A stretch of 64,000 nucleotides of DNA, from assembly GCF_019931195.1 (NCBI RefSeq), contig NZ_JAIOUO010000002.1:248001-312000 (forward strand), read 5' to 3'. A program made the position numbers and the translations under genes. Below are positions 1-7,604 of this stretch, in pieces. A model generated the notes under the pieces. That model did not search any database. It worked only from the letters and a program-made list of their open reading frames with translations, and was not told the origin of the DNA. Position 1 is the stretch's first letter, and each line of letters begins with the position of its first letter. The stretch is from Marinobacter sp. F4216 (lineage in GTDB: Bacteria; Pseudomonadota; Gammaproteobacteria; Pseudomonadales; Oleiphilaceae).

Positions 1-312
1 CAGGTCCACGGAGTGCCCGTCCCGGTGGCGAAGGCTGAAGTCTCGGCTCCAGCTTAGGTTGCGGAACAGGGTTTCTTCGGTGAATGCGATCAGCGCCGGA
101 CGTTGCCCCGGAAATAGCCGGGTACAGGCGCTTCCGATCAACGACTGTCGGTCCACTCCGGCGAGTCGGGCCGCCGGATTGTTGGCAGCGAGAATCCGGT
201 CACCGCCTGCGTCTACCAGCAGAGCGGCTTCTGGCAGTTGTTCAATCCATTCCGCGGATTGGGCGGCGGGTTCGGGGTTACTGAAACTTTGGCTCGGCAG
301 CGTGGGATCCAT
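1..312 (-). CDS. PAS-domain regulator, N-terminal part (cut by window start)
   Basis: Reading from the ATG at 312, the frame stays open to the window edge (104 codons). The visible part reads as a PAS sensor domain: EQLPEAALLVDAGGDRILAA, then NPAARLAGVD, and later a TEETLFRNLSWSR stretch. An AGGGAAGAA ribosome site lies about 7 bases upstream of this ATG; an ATG at 317 is in another frame and too close to that site. The gene is divergent from the cyanate-type ABC transporter operon, and a sigma-54-type promoter with three dyads lies between them. I therefore infer an enhancer-binding (sigma-54 activator) protein whose AAA+ and Fis-type domains lie outside the window. The activator identity is inference; the PAS domain is supported by the residues. 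Confidence 0.7.
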   Translation of the reverse strand, partial: MDPTLPSQSFSNPEPAAQSAEWIEQLPEAALLVDAGGDRILAANNPAARLAGVDRQSLIGSACTRLFPGQRPALIAFTEETLFRNLSWSRDFSLRHRDGHSVDL

Positions 313-370
313 TCCATTTCTTCCCTGATCATTATTGGCTGCAGTAAATGAAACAAAGGCTGTGCCAACT

Positions 371-421
371 ACGAGATTTCGTTTCTGGATTGACGAGATT
401 TCGTTTTCTACGAAATGTCGT
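371..421. promoter_or_regulatory. three ACGA-N4-TCGT dyads, probable upstream activator sites
   Basis: Three copies of the dyad ACGA-N4-TCGT lie at 371-382, 393-404 and 410-421. The first two are the direct repeat ACGAGATTTCGTTT spaced 22 bp apart, about two helix turns. The first and third also form a longer inverted repeat, AACTACGAGATTTCGT against ACGAAATGTCGTAGTT, with one mismatch. They lie about 100-150 bp before the inferred start of the sigma-54-type promoter at 492-506, the usual place for enhancer-binding-protein sites. The likely ligand is the divergently encoded PAS regulator. Confidence 0.7.
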
Positions 422-491
422 AGTTCGGTCGCAATAGGGTGGTATGGATAAAGTCAATAAAAAACATATGGTTGTAGAATTTATCGGGTGG

Positions 492-506
492 TGGCACGAA
501 CTCTGC
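492..506 (+). promoter_or_regulatory. sigma-54 promoter of the cyanate transporter/cyanase operon
   Basis: TGGCAC-GAACT-CTGC has the -24 GG (493-494) and -12 GC (505-506) separated by exactly 10 bases. It agrees with the RpoN consensus except for C in place of the first T of TTGC. Transcription would start near 518, leaving a leader of about 117 bases before the substrate-binding protein gene. Sigma-54 control fits a nitrogen-acquisition operon. Confidence 0.7.
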
Positions 507-634
507 GTTAGTGGGATTCAGAAGGAACGCCGAAAGGTTTTGGCGGGCGAGCCCTGAATCAGGTTTTGGGGCAAAAATCGCCAGTTGCACCAAGACAGCG
601 CAAAACATGACCGAAATGACAAAGGAGCGTGCCC

Positions 635-2053
635 ATGACCATGAAAAGCCTTGGAAACCCGTTCGACGGTGATCAGTCCCTGATTCATTCAAAAGCCTGC
701 GAATGCCCGACCTGCCAGCCGGGAACCCGTTCAAGCCTGTTGAGCCCTACCGTCCAGAAAGTTCAGGAAGCGAAGTCGTCCGATGCACCCGACGATTCGG
801 AGGCCATGTTGGATCGGGCCATTGAGAGTGCGGTAGTTCGCTCGGTGTTTGGCCACAACGACTTTAATCGCCGCAGCTTCATGAAGATGATGGGGGCGGG
901 TTCGGCCGCTGCGCTGCTGGGCAGCGTCTTTCCGATGGATAAGGCCAAGGCGGCGGTCAAAGAATCCATGGGCAAGCTGGAGAAGACCAAGCTCAACGTC
1001 GGGTTCGTGCCGATCACCTGTGCGACTCCCATCATCATGGCCCACCCCATGGGCTTCTATGAGCGTTACGGGCTGGATGTCACGGTGACCAAAACCGCTG
1101 GCTGGGCGGTAGCCCGGGACAAATCCCTGGCCGGCGAATACGATGCTTCACACATGCTCACGCCGATGCCGTTGGCGATGACGATGGGTGCCGGGTCCAC
1201 TCCCGAGCCTTACATCATGCCAGCGGTTGAGAACATCAATGGTCAGGCCATCGTGTTACACGTAGACCACAAGGACAAGCGCGACCCGAAGGACTGGAAA
1301 GGCTTCAAGTTCGGTGTGCCGTTCGAGTACTCCATGCACAACTTCCTGTTGCGCTATTACCTGGCCGAGAACGGTGTGGATCCCGATAAAGACGTGCAGA
1401 TCCGCGTGGTTCCACCACCCGAAATGGTCGCCAACCTGCGTGCCGGAAACCTGGATGGTTACCTGTCACCAGACCCATTCAACCAGCGTGCGGTATGGGA
1501 GAAAGTGGGCTTCATCCACATCCTCACCAAGGACATCTGGGAAGGCCACCCCTGCTGTGCTTTCGCCTGCAGCCAGAAGTTTGCGACTGAGAACCCGAAT
1601 ACCTACGGCGCACTGCTTCGTTCGATCATCGACGCCACCCAATACTCCCAGAACACCGACAACCGCAAGGAAATTGCCGAGGCCATTGCGCCCAAGAACT
1701 ACCTGAACCAGCCGGTGCCGGTGATACAGCAAGTGCTTACCGGTTACTACGCGGACGGGCTGGGCGAGGTGCAGAACGTGCCGGACCGTATCGATTTCGA
1801 TCCGTTCCCATGGCATTCCATGGGCGTCTGGATACTGACCCAGATGAAACGCTGGGGCTATATCGAGGGTGATGTGGACTACAAGGCCATTGCCGAACAG
1901 GTCTACCTGGCGGGTGAAACCGGCAAGCTGATGCAGGAAATGGGCTATTCCGCACCGAGCGAAACCTACAAGAATCACACCATCATGGGTAAGACGTTCG
2001 ATCCGACCAAGCCGGAAGAGTATGCCCGCAGCTTCGCCATCGGGAGGGTGTGA
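635..2053 (+). CDS. NrtA/CmpA-family ABC transporter substrate-binding protein (cyanate/nitrate type), Tat-exported
   Basis: This periplasmic anion-binding protein of the NrtA/CmpA family captures substrate for the permease and ATPase encoded next. The twin-arginine motif NRRSFMK is at about residues 78-84, followed by a hydrophobic stretch GAGSAAALLGSVF and a possible AKA cleavage site. The mature domain begins LNVGFVPITCATPIIMAHP, the usual entry of this family. The n-region before the twin arginines is unusually long (78 residues) and holds a Cys cluster, CECPTC, at 22-27. The ATG at 635 is chosen because AAAGGAG ends 7 bases upstream; a GTG at 629 and an ATG at 641 are alternatives. It is the first gene of a four-gene unit ending in cynS, so cyanate is the likeliest substrate, but nitrate, nitrite or bicarbonate binding cannot be excluded from sequence. 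Confidence 0.85.
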   Translation: MTMKSLGNPFDGDQSLIHSKACECPTCQPGTRSSLLSPTVQKVQEAKSSDAPDDSEAMLDRAIESAVVRSVFGHNDFNRRSFMKMMGAGSAAALLGSVFPMDKAKAAVKESMGKLEKTKLNVGFVPITCATPIIMAHPMGFYERYGLDVTVTKTAGWAVARDKSLAGEYDASHMLTPMPLAMTMGAGSTPEPYIMPAVENINGQAIVLHVDHKDKRDPKDWKGFKFGVPFEYSMHNFLLRYYLAENGVDPDKDVQIRVVPPPEMVANLRAGNLDGYLSPDPFNQRAVWEKVGFIHILTKDIWEGHPCCAFACSQKFATENPNTYGALLRSIIDATQYSQNTDNRKEIAEAIAPKNYLNQPVPVIQQVLTGYYADGLGEVQNVPDRIDFDPFPWHSMGVWILTQMKRWGYIEGDVDYKAIAEQVYLAGETGKLMQEMGYSAPSETYKNHTIMGKTFDPTKPEEYARSFAIGRV

Positions 2054-2055
2054 CC

Positions 2056-2883
2056 ATGGCCTCCCTGAACGTTCGGGCTGCCGTGGTGTCGATCACGTTC
2101 CTGATTCTGGTGCTGGGTATGTGGGAGATGTCTGCCCAGGCACCGGAAGCGGAAACGGCAATGACCGAGTACGAGCGTCTCATGGGTGGGGCCGACCAAG
2201 AATCCCGGGTTCCACCGCCTTCGAAGGTCATTGCACTGGCGTGGGAGGAGTTGTCCAACCCCTTCTATGATGCCGGTGCCAATGACAAGGGCATTGGTAT
2301 TCAGCTCGCCTACTCCATCTATCGGGTGCTGACTGGCTATCTGGCGGCCATGGCCATTGCGCTGCCGGTCGGGTTCCTGATTGGTATGTCGCCGCTGATG
2401 TACAAGGCGCTGAATCCCTACATTCAGGTTCTGCGGCCGATCTCGCCGCTGGCCTGGATGCCGCTGGCGTTGTTCATCATCCAGGATTCCGACGCCTCGG
2501 CCATCTTTGTGATTTTCATCTGCTCCATCTGGCCCATGCTGCTGAACACCGCCTTTGGCGTTGCCAATGTGCGGGAGGACTGGATCAACGTGGCGCGAAC
2601 TCATGAACTGGGGCCATTGCGCACCGCACTGACCGTGATCCTGCCGGCCGCCGCACCCACCATCCTGACCGGTATGCGCATCTCCATCGGTATTGCCTGG
2701 CTGGTGATCGTGGCTGCCGAAATGCTCGTGGGGGGAACCGGTATTGGTTACTACGTGTGGAACGAGTGGAACAACCTGGATCTGGCCAGTGTGATTTTCT
2801 CCATCCTGATGATTGGGGTGGTGGGCATGGTGCTGGATCTGATTCTGGGCCGGGCTCAGCGCCTGGTGGAGTACAAGGAATGA
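2056..2883 (+). CDS. ABC transporter permease (NrtB/CynB type)
   Basis: The inner-membrane permease of the anion importer, 275 residues. It has an N-terminal membrane segment (VVSITFLILVLGMWEM), further segments across the body, and a cytoplasmic coupling loop of the EAA type, INVARTHELGPLRTALTVIL, around residue 180. The ATG at 2056 follows GGGAGG by 8 bases and lies 2 bases after the stop of the binding-protein gene, so translation is probably coupled. Length and order match NrtB/SsuC-like permeases. Substrate assignment to cyanate rests on the downstream cyanase. Confidence 0.88.
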   Translation: MASLNVRAAVVSITFLILVLGMWEMSAQAPEAETAMTEYERLMGGADQESRVPPPSKVIALAWEELSNPFYDAGANDKGIGIQLAYSIYRVLTGYLAAMAIALPVGFLIGMSPLMYKALNPYIQVLRPISPLAWMPLALFIIQDSDASAIFVIFICSIWPMLLNTAFGVANVREDWINVARTHELGPLRTALTVILPAAAPTILTGMRISIGIAWLVIVAAEMLVGGTGIGYYVWNEWNNLDLASVIFSILMIGVVGMVLDLILGRAQRLVEYKE

Positions 2884-2934
2884 GCGGGTGCGGCACATGG
2901 GTGTCGGCCCTGAACCTCCCAAGGGAGACTGGTT

Positions 2935-3834
2935 ATGAGTAAGTCCTTTCTGGAAGTCGACGGTTTGTCCAAGGTTTACCCGGACGGTCAGGGCGGCGAC
3001 CTGACGGTATTTGAGGACATTCGCTTCAGCCTGGAGAAGGGCGAGTTTGTCTGCATTATCGGGCATTCAGGGTGCGGTAAGTCCACCATTCTGAATGTGC
3101 TGGCCGGCCTGGATGAGGCTACCGAGGGTAACCTCGTGATGAATGGCAAGGAAGTCAAAGGCCCCAGTCTGGAGCGTGGTGTGGTGTTCCAGAATTACAG
3201 CCTGTTTCCCTGGAAATCGGCGCTGAAGAACATCACCTTCGCAGTGCAGGCCCGCTGGCCATCTTGGTCGAAGGAGCAGGTGCGGGAGCACAGCGAGCGC
3301 TACCTGAAAATGGTCGGACTGGACCACGCCATGCATCGTAAACCCTCGCAGCTTTCGGGTGGTATGCGTCAACGGGTGAGTATTGCCCGTGCCTTCGCTA
3401 CCCAGCCTGAACTGCTGTTGCTGGATGAGCCCTTTGGCGCGCTGGATGCGCTGACCCGGGGCGTCATTCAGGACGAGCTGGTGAAGATCTGGGAAGAGAC
3501 CCGCCAGACGGTGTTCATGATTACCCACGATGTGGACGAAGCCATTCTGCTGTCGGACCGCATTTTCCTGATGTCCAACGGTCCCAACGCGCGCATTGCC
3601 GAAAGTGTGAGCGTCGATATGCCGCACCCTCGGGCCCGGGCGACCATCTTTCAGAATCCGTCCTATCACAAAGTCCGGGATTACCTGGTGGACTTCCTGG
3701 TGAACCGAAGCAGCACCGCGCTGCCGGAAAAAGACGGAACACCCAAGGTGATTTCGCCCGCTGGCGGGGATTCGGCTCCCACGCCGGATGATGACTCTCA
3801 ATCCGCATCGCCCGCCCACGCGGTCAATGCCTGA
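2935..3834 (+). CDS. ABC transporter ATP-binding protein (NrtD/CynD type)
   Basis: The cytoplasmic ATPase that powers the importer, 299 residues. Walker A is GHSGCGKST, the signature is LSGGMRQRVSIARA, Walker B is LLLLDEPFGALD, and the switch His lies in MITHDVDEA. The last 50 residues are a polar, probably disordered tail, longer than in most NrtD/SsuB proteins; there is no fused solute-binding domain as in NrtC. The ribosome site AAGGGAG precedes the ATG at 2935. It sits between the permease and cynS in one transcription unit. Confidence 0.9.
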   Translation: MSKSFLEVDGLSKVYPDGQGGDLTVFEDIRFSLEKGEFVCIIGHSGCGKSTILNVLAGLDEATEGNLVMNGKEVKGPSLERGVVFQNYSLFPWKSALKNITFAVQARWPSWSKEQVREHSERYLKMVGLDHAMHRKPSQLSGGMRQRVSIARAFATQPELLLLDEPFGALDALTRGVIQDELVKIWEETRQTVFMITHDVDEAILLSDRIFLMSNGPNARIAESVSVDMPHPRARATIFQNPSYHKVRDYLVDFLVNRSSTALPEKDGTPKVISPAGGDSAPTPDDDSQSASPAHAVNA

Positions 3835-3861
3835 TCTCTGTCTTAACAAGAGGAAACGACC

Positions 3862-4305
3862 ATGATGAACAAGGAATTGATGACAGCGAAAATTCTGGAA
3901 GCAAAAGTCACCAAGGGAATGACCTGGGAGGCCATTGCCGAGGCAGTGGGGATGTCGCCGGTGTTCACCACCTCAGCCTGCCTTGGTATGAACAGCATGG
4001 CCGAGGATAAGGCGTTCGCCCTGTGTGAAACCCTTGGCCTCGACAAGCAAGTGGCGGAAGCCCTGCAGGTATGCCCGAAGAAAGCCTGGGATGGTGCGGT
4101 TCCGCAAGATCCGCTGATTTATCGCCTTTACGAGATTGTGGGTGTTTATGGGGACACCCTGAAGGAAATCATCCACGAGAAGTTTGGCGACGGCATCATG
4201 AGTGCAATCGACTTCTCGATGGAGGTAGATAAGGAAGAGAACCCGAAAGGTGACCGGGTGGTGGTGACCATGAATGGGAAATTCTTGCCTTACAAGTCCT
4301 GGTGA
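3862..4305 (+). CDS. cynS: cyanate hydratase (cyanase)
   Basis: Converts cyanate and bicarbonate to ammonia and CO2 (via carbamate), detoxifying cyanate and freeing nitrogen. At 147 residues it is slightly shorter than the E. coli enzyme (156). The catalytic Arg-Glu pair is in YRLYE (Arg88, Glu91) and the catalytic Ser in DGIMSAIDF (Ser114), with the same spacing as Arg96, Glu99 and Ser122 of E. coli. The N-terminal part is the usual helical domain with MTWEAIAEAVGMSPVFT. The first of two tandem ATG codons (3862) follows AAGAGGAAA. It is the last gene of the transporter operon and gives the main clue to the transported anion. Confidence 0.96.
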   Translation: MMNKELMTAKILEAKVTKGMTWEAIAEAVGMSPVFTTSACLGMNSMAEDKAFALCETLGLDKQVAEALQVCPKKAWDGAVPQDPLIYRLYEIVGVYGDTLKEIIHEKFGDGIMSAIDFSMEVDKEENPKGDRVVVTMNGKFLPYKSW

Positions 4306-4344
4306 TGGGGTGAGAGAGTTCGCCCTCTAAGGGAGTCCGGGCGC

Positions 4345-4425
4345 GGGGAAGTAGGTCTTTTCTTCTGGGAAAGGAAATTCGCTGCGCTCGGACAGCTTTT
4401 CCCGGCAGAAAAGACCTACCTCCCC
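4345..4425. repeat. long imperfect inverted repeat after cynS
   Basis: Two 28-base arms (4345-4372 and 4398-4425) pair with three mismatches around a 25-base loop. The loop contains its own short GCTG/CAGC dyad. There is no clean T-tract on the plus side, so it is not a textbook terminator, though it could stop or protect the cynS transcript or the convergent ilvM transcript. The form resembles a REP/mobile palindrome. I do not see a second copy in this window. Confidence 0.6.
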
Positions 4426-4491
4426 ACACCCTGCAGACTGCAGAGGTTTGCTTTATTTTGCAGGCCGGAGGAAGGGGGCACCTTTTAACCT

Positions 4492-4770
4492 CTAGGCCGT
4501 TTTGGTCTTCGCCATGGGAGCCTGGAGGACCACCTCACCTACTGTATGCAGTTTCTCCAACTGGGTTTTGAGCATGGCAATCGGCCGAGTGCCTTCCAGG
4601 GTCAGGGCGATGTTCAGATTCTCGCCCGCTGCATCCACCGCCATCTGAACAATTCTGAATCCGCGAATACGAATAACCTGACAAAGGCGCTCCATGGCGG
4701 CGGCTTCGTGGGTCATGGTGCAGGCAATGGCGTAGATGCCCGCGTTATTTGGGTGGGTGGTCGGATTCAT
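4492..4770 (-). CDS. ilvM: acetolactate synthase II small (ACT) subunit
   Basis: This 92-residue protein is the regulatory partner of the IlvG catalytic subunit in branched-chain amino acid synthesis. It has one ACT-type fold: a strand IYAIACTMTHEAAAMERLCQ, then IRGFRIVQMAV and NLNIALTLEG. The length agrees with IlvM of enterobacteria rather than the longer IlvH/IlvN. Its ATG overlaps the ilvG stop as ATGA, which implies translational coupling. The next gene beyond its end is the convergent cynS. Confidence 0.88.
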   Translation of the reverse strand: MNPTTHPNNAGIYAIACTMTHEAAAMERLCQVIRIRGFRIVQMAVDAAGENLNIALTLEGTRPIAMLKTQLEKLHTVGEVVLQAPMAKTKTA

Positions 4771-6467
4771 GCAACGTGCTCCTTGTTGGCTTTGCGGGTG
4801 CGCTGGGATTCATCAATCATCTCGCGGTTGCTGGCACCGGGTTTGACGATTGGCCAGACGTTCTCTTCCCGGGCGATGGCAACGTGCAACAGCATCGGGC
4901 CATCGTAGGCCAGGATGGTTTCGATCCCGCGACGGATCTGGTCGGTGCGCTCGATGTGCAGGGCCGGAATGTCGAAGGCGCGGGCCATGGCCACGAAGTC
5001 CGGGTTGTCGTTCAGGTCAATGTGGCTTTCGCGGTTGTTATAGAACAGTTCCTGCTGCTGGCGAACCATGCCCAGGCATTGGTTATCCAGGATGATCAGT
5101 TTCAGTGGCAGGTTGTAGCGGCGGATGGTGGCCAGTTCCTGGGCATTCATCATGAATGAGCCGTCGCCGGCCACATTAATCACGGTGCTTGCGGGGTTGG
5201 CAAACTGGGCGCCAATGGCTGCCGGTAATCCAAAGCCCATGGTGCCCAATCCACCGCTGGACAGGTGATGGCGGGGGTGGTCGAACTGATAGTACTGGGC
5301 CACCCACATCTGGTGCTGGCCTACATCACAGGCAATGATGGTGTCATCCGGCGCAATGCGGGACAGTTGGCGGACGAAGGCTGGGCCGGTAATGGGGGCC
5401 AGGGGCTCTTCGTTGTCGGCCGTGTTGAAGCCGCCGGTGGCGTGCCAGGTTCGGCATTGCTTGCGCCATTCCTCAATGGCCAGGGGGTGTTTCTTCAGTT
5501 CTCCCGTGAGTCCGTAAAGGATGCTGGTCAGGTCACCCCGCAAGGACAGATCAGCAGCTTTGAGTTTGTTGATTTCCGCGGCATCGGCGTCGATGTGAAT
5601 TATCCGGGCGTTGGGCGCGAAGGTATCCAGCTTGCCCGTGGCCCGGTCGTCCAGGCGGGCGCCGATAACCAGTAACAGGTCGCATTCATCGACAGCGCGG
5701 TTGGCCGCCCGGGAACCGTGCATGCCCAGCATCCCCAGATGATTCGGGTCGCGTTTGCCGCCGTTTCCAATGCCTTTGAGGGTTACAACGCTGGGCAGGC
5801 CAGAGGCGGCCGCGAACTGTCGAAACGCCTCTTCGGCGTGGGCCAGGCTGATACCGCCGCCGCTGTAAAGCAGTGGCTTGCGGGCGGCCCGCAGCATGTC
5901 GATTGCGGTGAACAGGTCCGGCGCCGACGTTTCGATGGACGTCGTCGGCTTGGAGGGCAGTGCCTGGGCTTCGGTCAGCAAGACATCCTTGGGGATATCA
6001 ATCCAGACCGGACCGGGGCGACCGCTTTGGGCCAATTCGATAGCCTCTTCCATGATGGCCGGAAGTTCGTCGGCGGATTCAACGAGGTAAGAGTGCTTGA
6101 CGATGCCGAGGGTCATGCCCAGAACGTCGGTTTCCTGAAACGCATCGGTGCCAATCAAACCGGAAGGCACCTGGCCGGTGATGACCAGCATGGGGATGGA
6201 ATCGCGATGGGCGTTGGCAACACCGGTAATCAGATTGGTCGCGCCAGGGCCGGAGGTGGCAATACACACGCCCAATTCTCCGCTGGCTCGGGCGTAGCCG
6301 TCCGCCGCGAGAGCGCAGGCCTGTTCATGGCGGCATAGCACATGTTCCACATCCACATCGTCCACCAGGGCATCGTATAGCGGCATGATGCAGCCGCCGG
6401 GATAGCCAAACACCGTGTTGATGCTGTGCTGATGGAACGCTTCCAGAATGTGTTGTGCGCCGTTCAT
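4767..6467 (-). CDS. ilvG: acetolactate synthase II large subunit
   Basis: This thiamin-diphosphate enzyme condenses pyruvate with pyruvate or 2-oxobutyrate, the first common step to Val, Leu and Ile. At 566 residues it has the three usual domains. The N-terminal domain has FGYPGG and the cofactor-activating Glu48 in RHEQACALAADGYARASG. A central FAD/DHS-like domain follows. The C-terminal ThDP motif starts at GDGSFMMNAQEL and ends about 28 residues later at LIILDN. It is preceded by a Val/Leu-rich leader and attenuator on the same strand and overlaps ilvM. The frame is intact, unlike the frameshifted ilvG of E. coli K-12. Confidence 0.95.
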   Translation of the reverse strand: MNGAQHILEAFHQHSINTVFGYPGGCIMPLYDALVDDVDVEHVLCRHEQACALAADGYARASGELGVCIATSGPGATNLITGVANAHRDSIPMLVITGQVPSGLIGTDAFQETDVLGMTLGIVKHSYLVESADELPAIMEEAIELAQSGRPGPVWIDIPKDVLLTEAQALPSKPTTSIETSAPDLFTAIDMLRAARKPLLYSGGGISLAHAEEAFRQFAAASGLPSVVTLKGIGNGGKRDPNHLGMLGMHGSRAANRAVDECDLLLVIGARLDDRATGKLDTFAPNARIIHIDADAAEINKLKAADLSLRGDLTSILYGLTGELKKHPLAIEEWRKQCRTWHATGGFNTADNEEPLAPITGPAFVRQLSRIAPDDTIIACDVGQHQMWVAQYYQFDHPRHHLSSGGLGTMGFGLPAAIGAQFANPASTVINVAGDGSFMMNAQELATIRRYNLPLKLIILDNQCLGMVRQQQELFYNNRESHIDLNDNPDFVAMARAFDIPALHIERTDQIRRGIETILAYDGPMLLHVAIAREENVWPIVKPGASNREMIDESQRTRKANKEHVA

Positions 6468-6497
6468 GGTCGTGTTGTCCTTTTGTGTTGCCCAATA

Positions 6498-6534
6498 AAG
6501 AAAAACCCCCGGGACCTTTCGGTGCCGGGGGCTT
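6498..6534 (-). terminator. ilv attenuator terminator with competing antiterminator
   Basis: On the minus strand, CCCCCGGCACC-GAAA-GGTCCCGGGGG (6531 down to 6506) forms a GC-rich hairpin with one mismatch, followed by TTTTTCTTT. Within the leader gene, CCGGGGGCTT (6590 down to 6581) is exactly complementary over 10 bases to AAGCCCCCGG (6534 down to 6525), which overlaps the 5' arm of the terminator. The two structures exclude each other, as expected for attenuation governed by ribosome stalling in the leader peptide. Confidence 0.85.
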
Positions 6535-6555
6535 TTGGTGTCTTGTCAGGTTGTT

Positions 6556-6648
6556 TTATTTCACCCGCCTGTCCACGCAGAAGCCCCCGGATGGCACCAC
6601 GACCACCAGGACAAGCTTCACTAGGACGACAACAGCGTTGAAATTCAT
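6556..6648 (-). CDS. ilvL: ilv operon leader peptide
   Basis: A 30-residue reading frame read from the ATG at 6648. It contains ten Val and two Leu, concentrated in the run AVVVLVKLVLVVVV at residues 5-18, and ends at TAA (6558-6556). No strong ribosome site is evident; AGAGCAGA lies some distance upstream. The Val/Leu run sits just before the antiterminator segment, so charged Val/Leu tRNA shortage would stall ribosomes there and relieve termination before ilvG. The composition is nearly all Val/Leu with no Ile, which differs from the enterobacterial IlvL. It is too short for ordinary gene calling. Confidence 0.82.
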   Translation of the reverse strand: MNFNAVVVLVKLVLVVVVPSGGFCVDRRVK

Positions 6649-6859
6649 TGGATAAACAATCTGCTCTGCATTCAAAGATTCGTATAGGCAAAATCTAACC
6701 CACGACTGAGACAGGGCGCAAGTGTTTCGGGGAGGTTTTTGGCCCGGCCATTCGATTTCGTTACCGGGGTCCTATTTGTTGTATATTTCTTTAGCGCTAT
6801 TCGTGGACTGCGTCCTGAACTGTGTTCCCACTACACTAATTGATGCTTTTACCTGTCTT

Positions 6860-7603
6860 ATGACCAATCCCCTGATGGAGCTATACCGAGATGAGGCGTT
6901 ACTGGCTGTCCACAAACCGGCCGGTCTTCTGGTGCATCGCAGCCCCATCGACAAGCACGAAACCGAGTTTGCGTTGCAGTACGCCCGCTCTCTGAACGGT
7001 GGACAGCATGTTTATCCACTACACCGGCTTGACCGTCCCACATCGGGGGTTCTGGTATTTGCACGGGATCCGGAGGTGGCGCGGACGCTCGGCCTGAACA
7101 TGATGGCGGGCGAGGTGGAGAAGCAATACCTGGCGGTGGTTCGTGGATGGCCTGCTGCAAGCGGCGTGATTGACTACCCCCTGAGGGACGAGCCAGAGGA
7201 TCGGCGGCGCAAACATGAAGAGCAGGCGGTCCGGGATGCGTTAACCCGTTACCGGACGCTGGCAACAACAACACTGTACGTAGCCATCGAGAAATACTCC
7301 ACCAGCCGCTACGCCCTGGTGGAGCTCGAACCGAAAACCGGTCGCAAGCATCAGCTGCGCCGGCACATGAAACACGTCAGTCACCCCATCATTGGTGATG
7401 CCAACCACGGGCGTGGTCGCCACAATCGTTATTTTGCGGAACGCTTCGGGGAAGGGCGGCTGATGCTGGCGGCGACACGTATCAAACTGCCTCACCCTGA
7501 AACCGGGGAGGCTCTCGTGATTTCCGCGCCCCTGGAGGCTTCTTTCCGGCGGGTGCTGTCAATCTTTCCTGACCTTTCTGCGCTGGAAGGGCCAGTTACC
7601 TGA
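6860..7603 (+). CDS. truC: tRNA pseudouridine(65) synthase
   Basis: RluA-family pseudouridine synthase, 247 residues from the ATG at 6860. The catalytic Asp58 lies in LHRLDRPTSGVL. The TruC-like features are VVRGW, DYPLRDEP, and the long YALVELEPKTGRKHQLRRHM block followed by HPIIGDANHGRGRHNR. No S4 domain is present, which fits TruC rather than RluC/RluD. The frame is open further upstream to 6722, but that extension is hydrophobic and unlike the family; an ATG at 6875 is also possible. It converges on the GGDEF-EAL gene with one base between stops. Confidence 0.85.
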   Translation: MTNPLMELYRDEALLAVHKPAGLLVHRSPIDKHETEFALQYARSLNGGQHVYPLHRLDRPTSGVLVFARDPEVARTLGLNMMAGEVEKQYLAVVRGWPAASGVIDYPLRDEPEDRRRKHEEQAVRDALTRYRTLATTTLYVAIEKYSTSRYALVELEPKTGRKHQLRRHMKHVSHPIIGDANHGRGRHNRYFAERFGEGRLMLAATRIKLPHPETGEALVISAPLEASFRRVLSIFPDLSALEGPVT

Positions 7604-7604
7604 C

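Noticed and set aside
1975..3066. 363-codon minus-strand frame across the permease and ATPase genes
   Set aside because: Antisense to well-supported ABC transporter genes; the His/Gln-rich composition is typical of a mirror frame.
6722..6859. N-terminal extension of the truC frame
   Set aside because: The extra 46 residues are hydrophobic and Cys-rich and have no counterpart in TruC; the family start fits the ATG at 6860.
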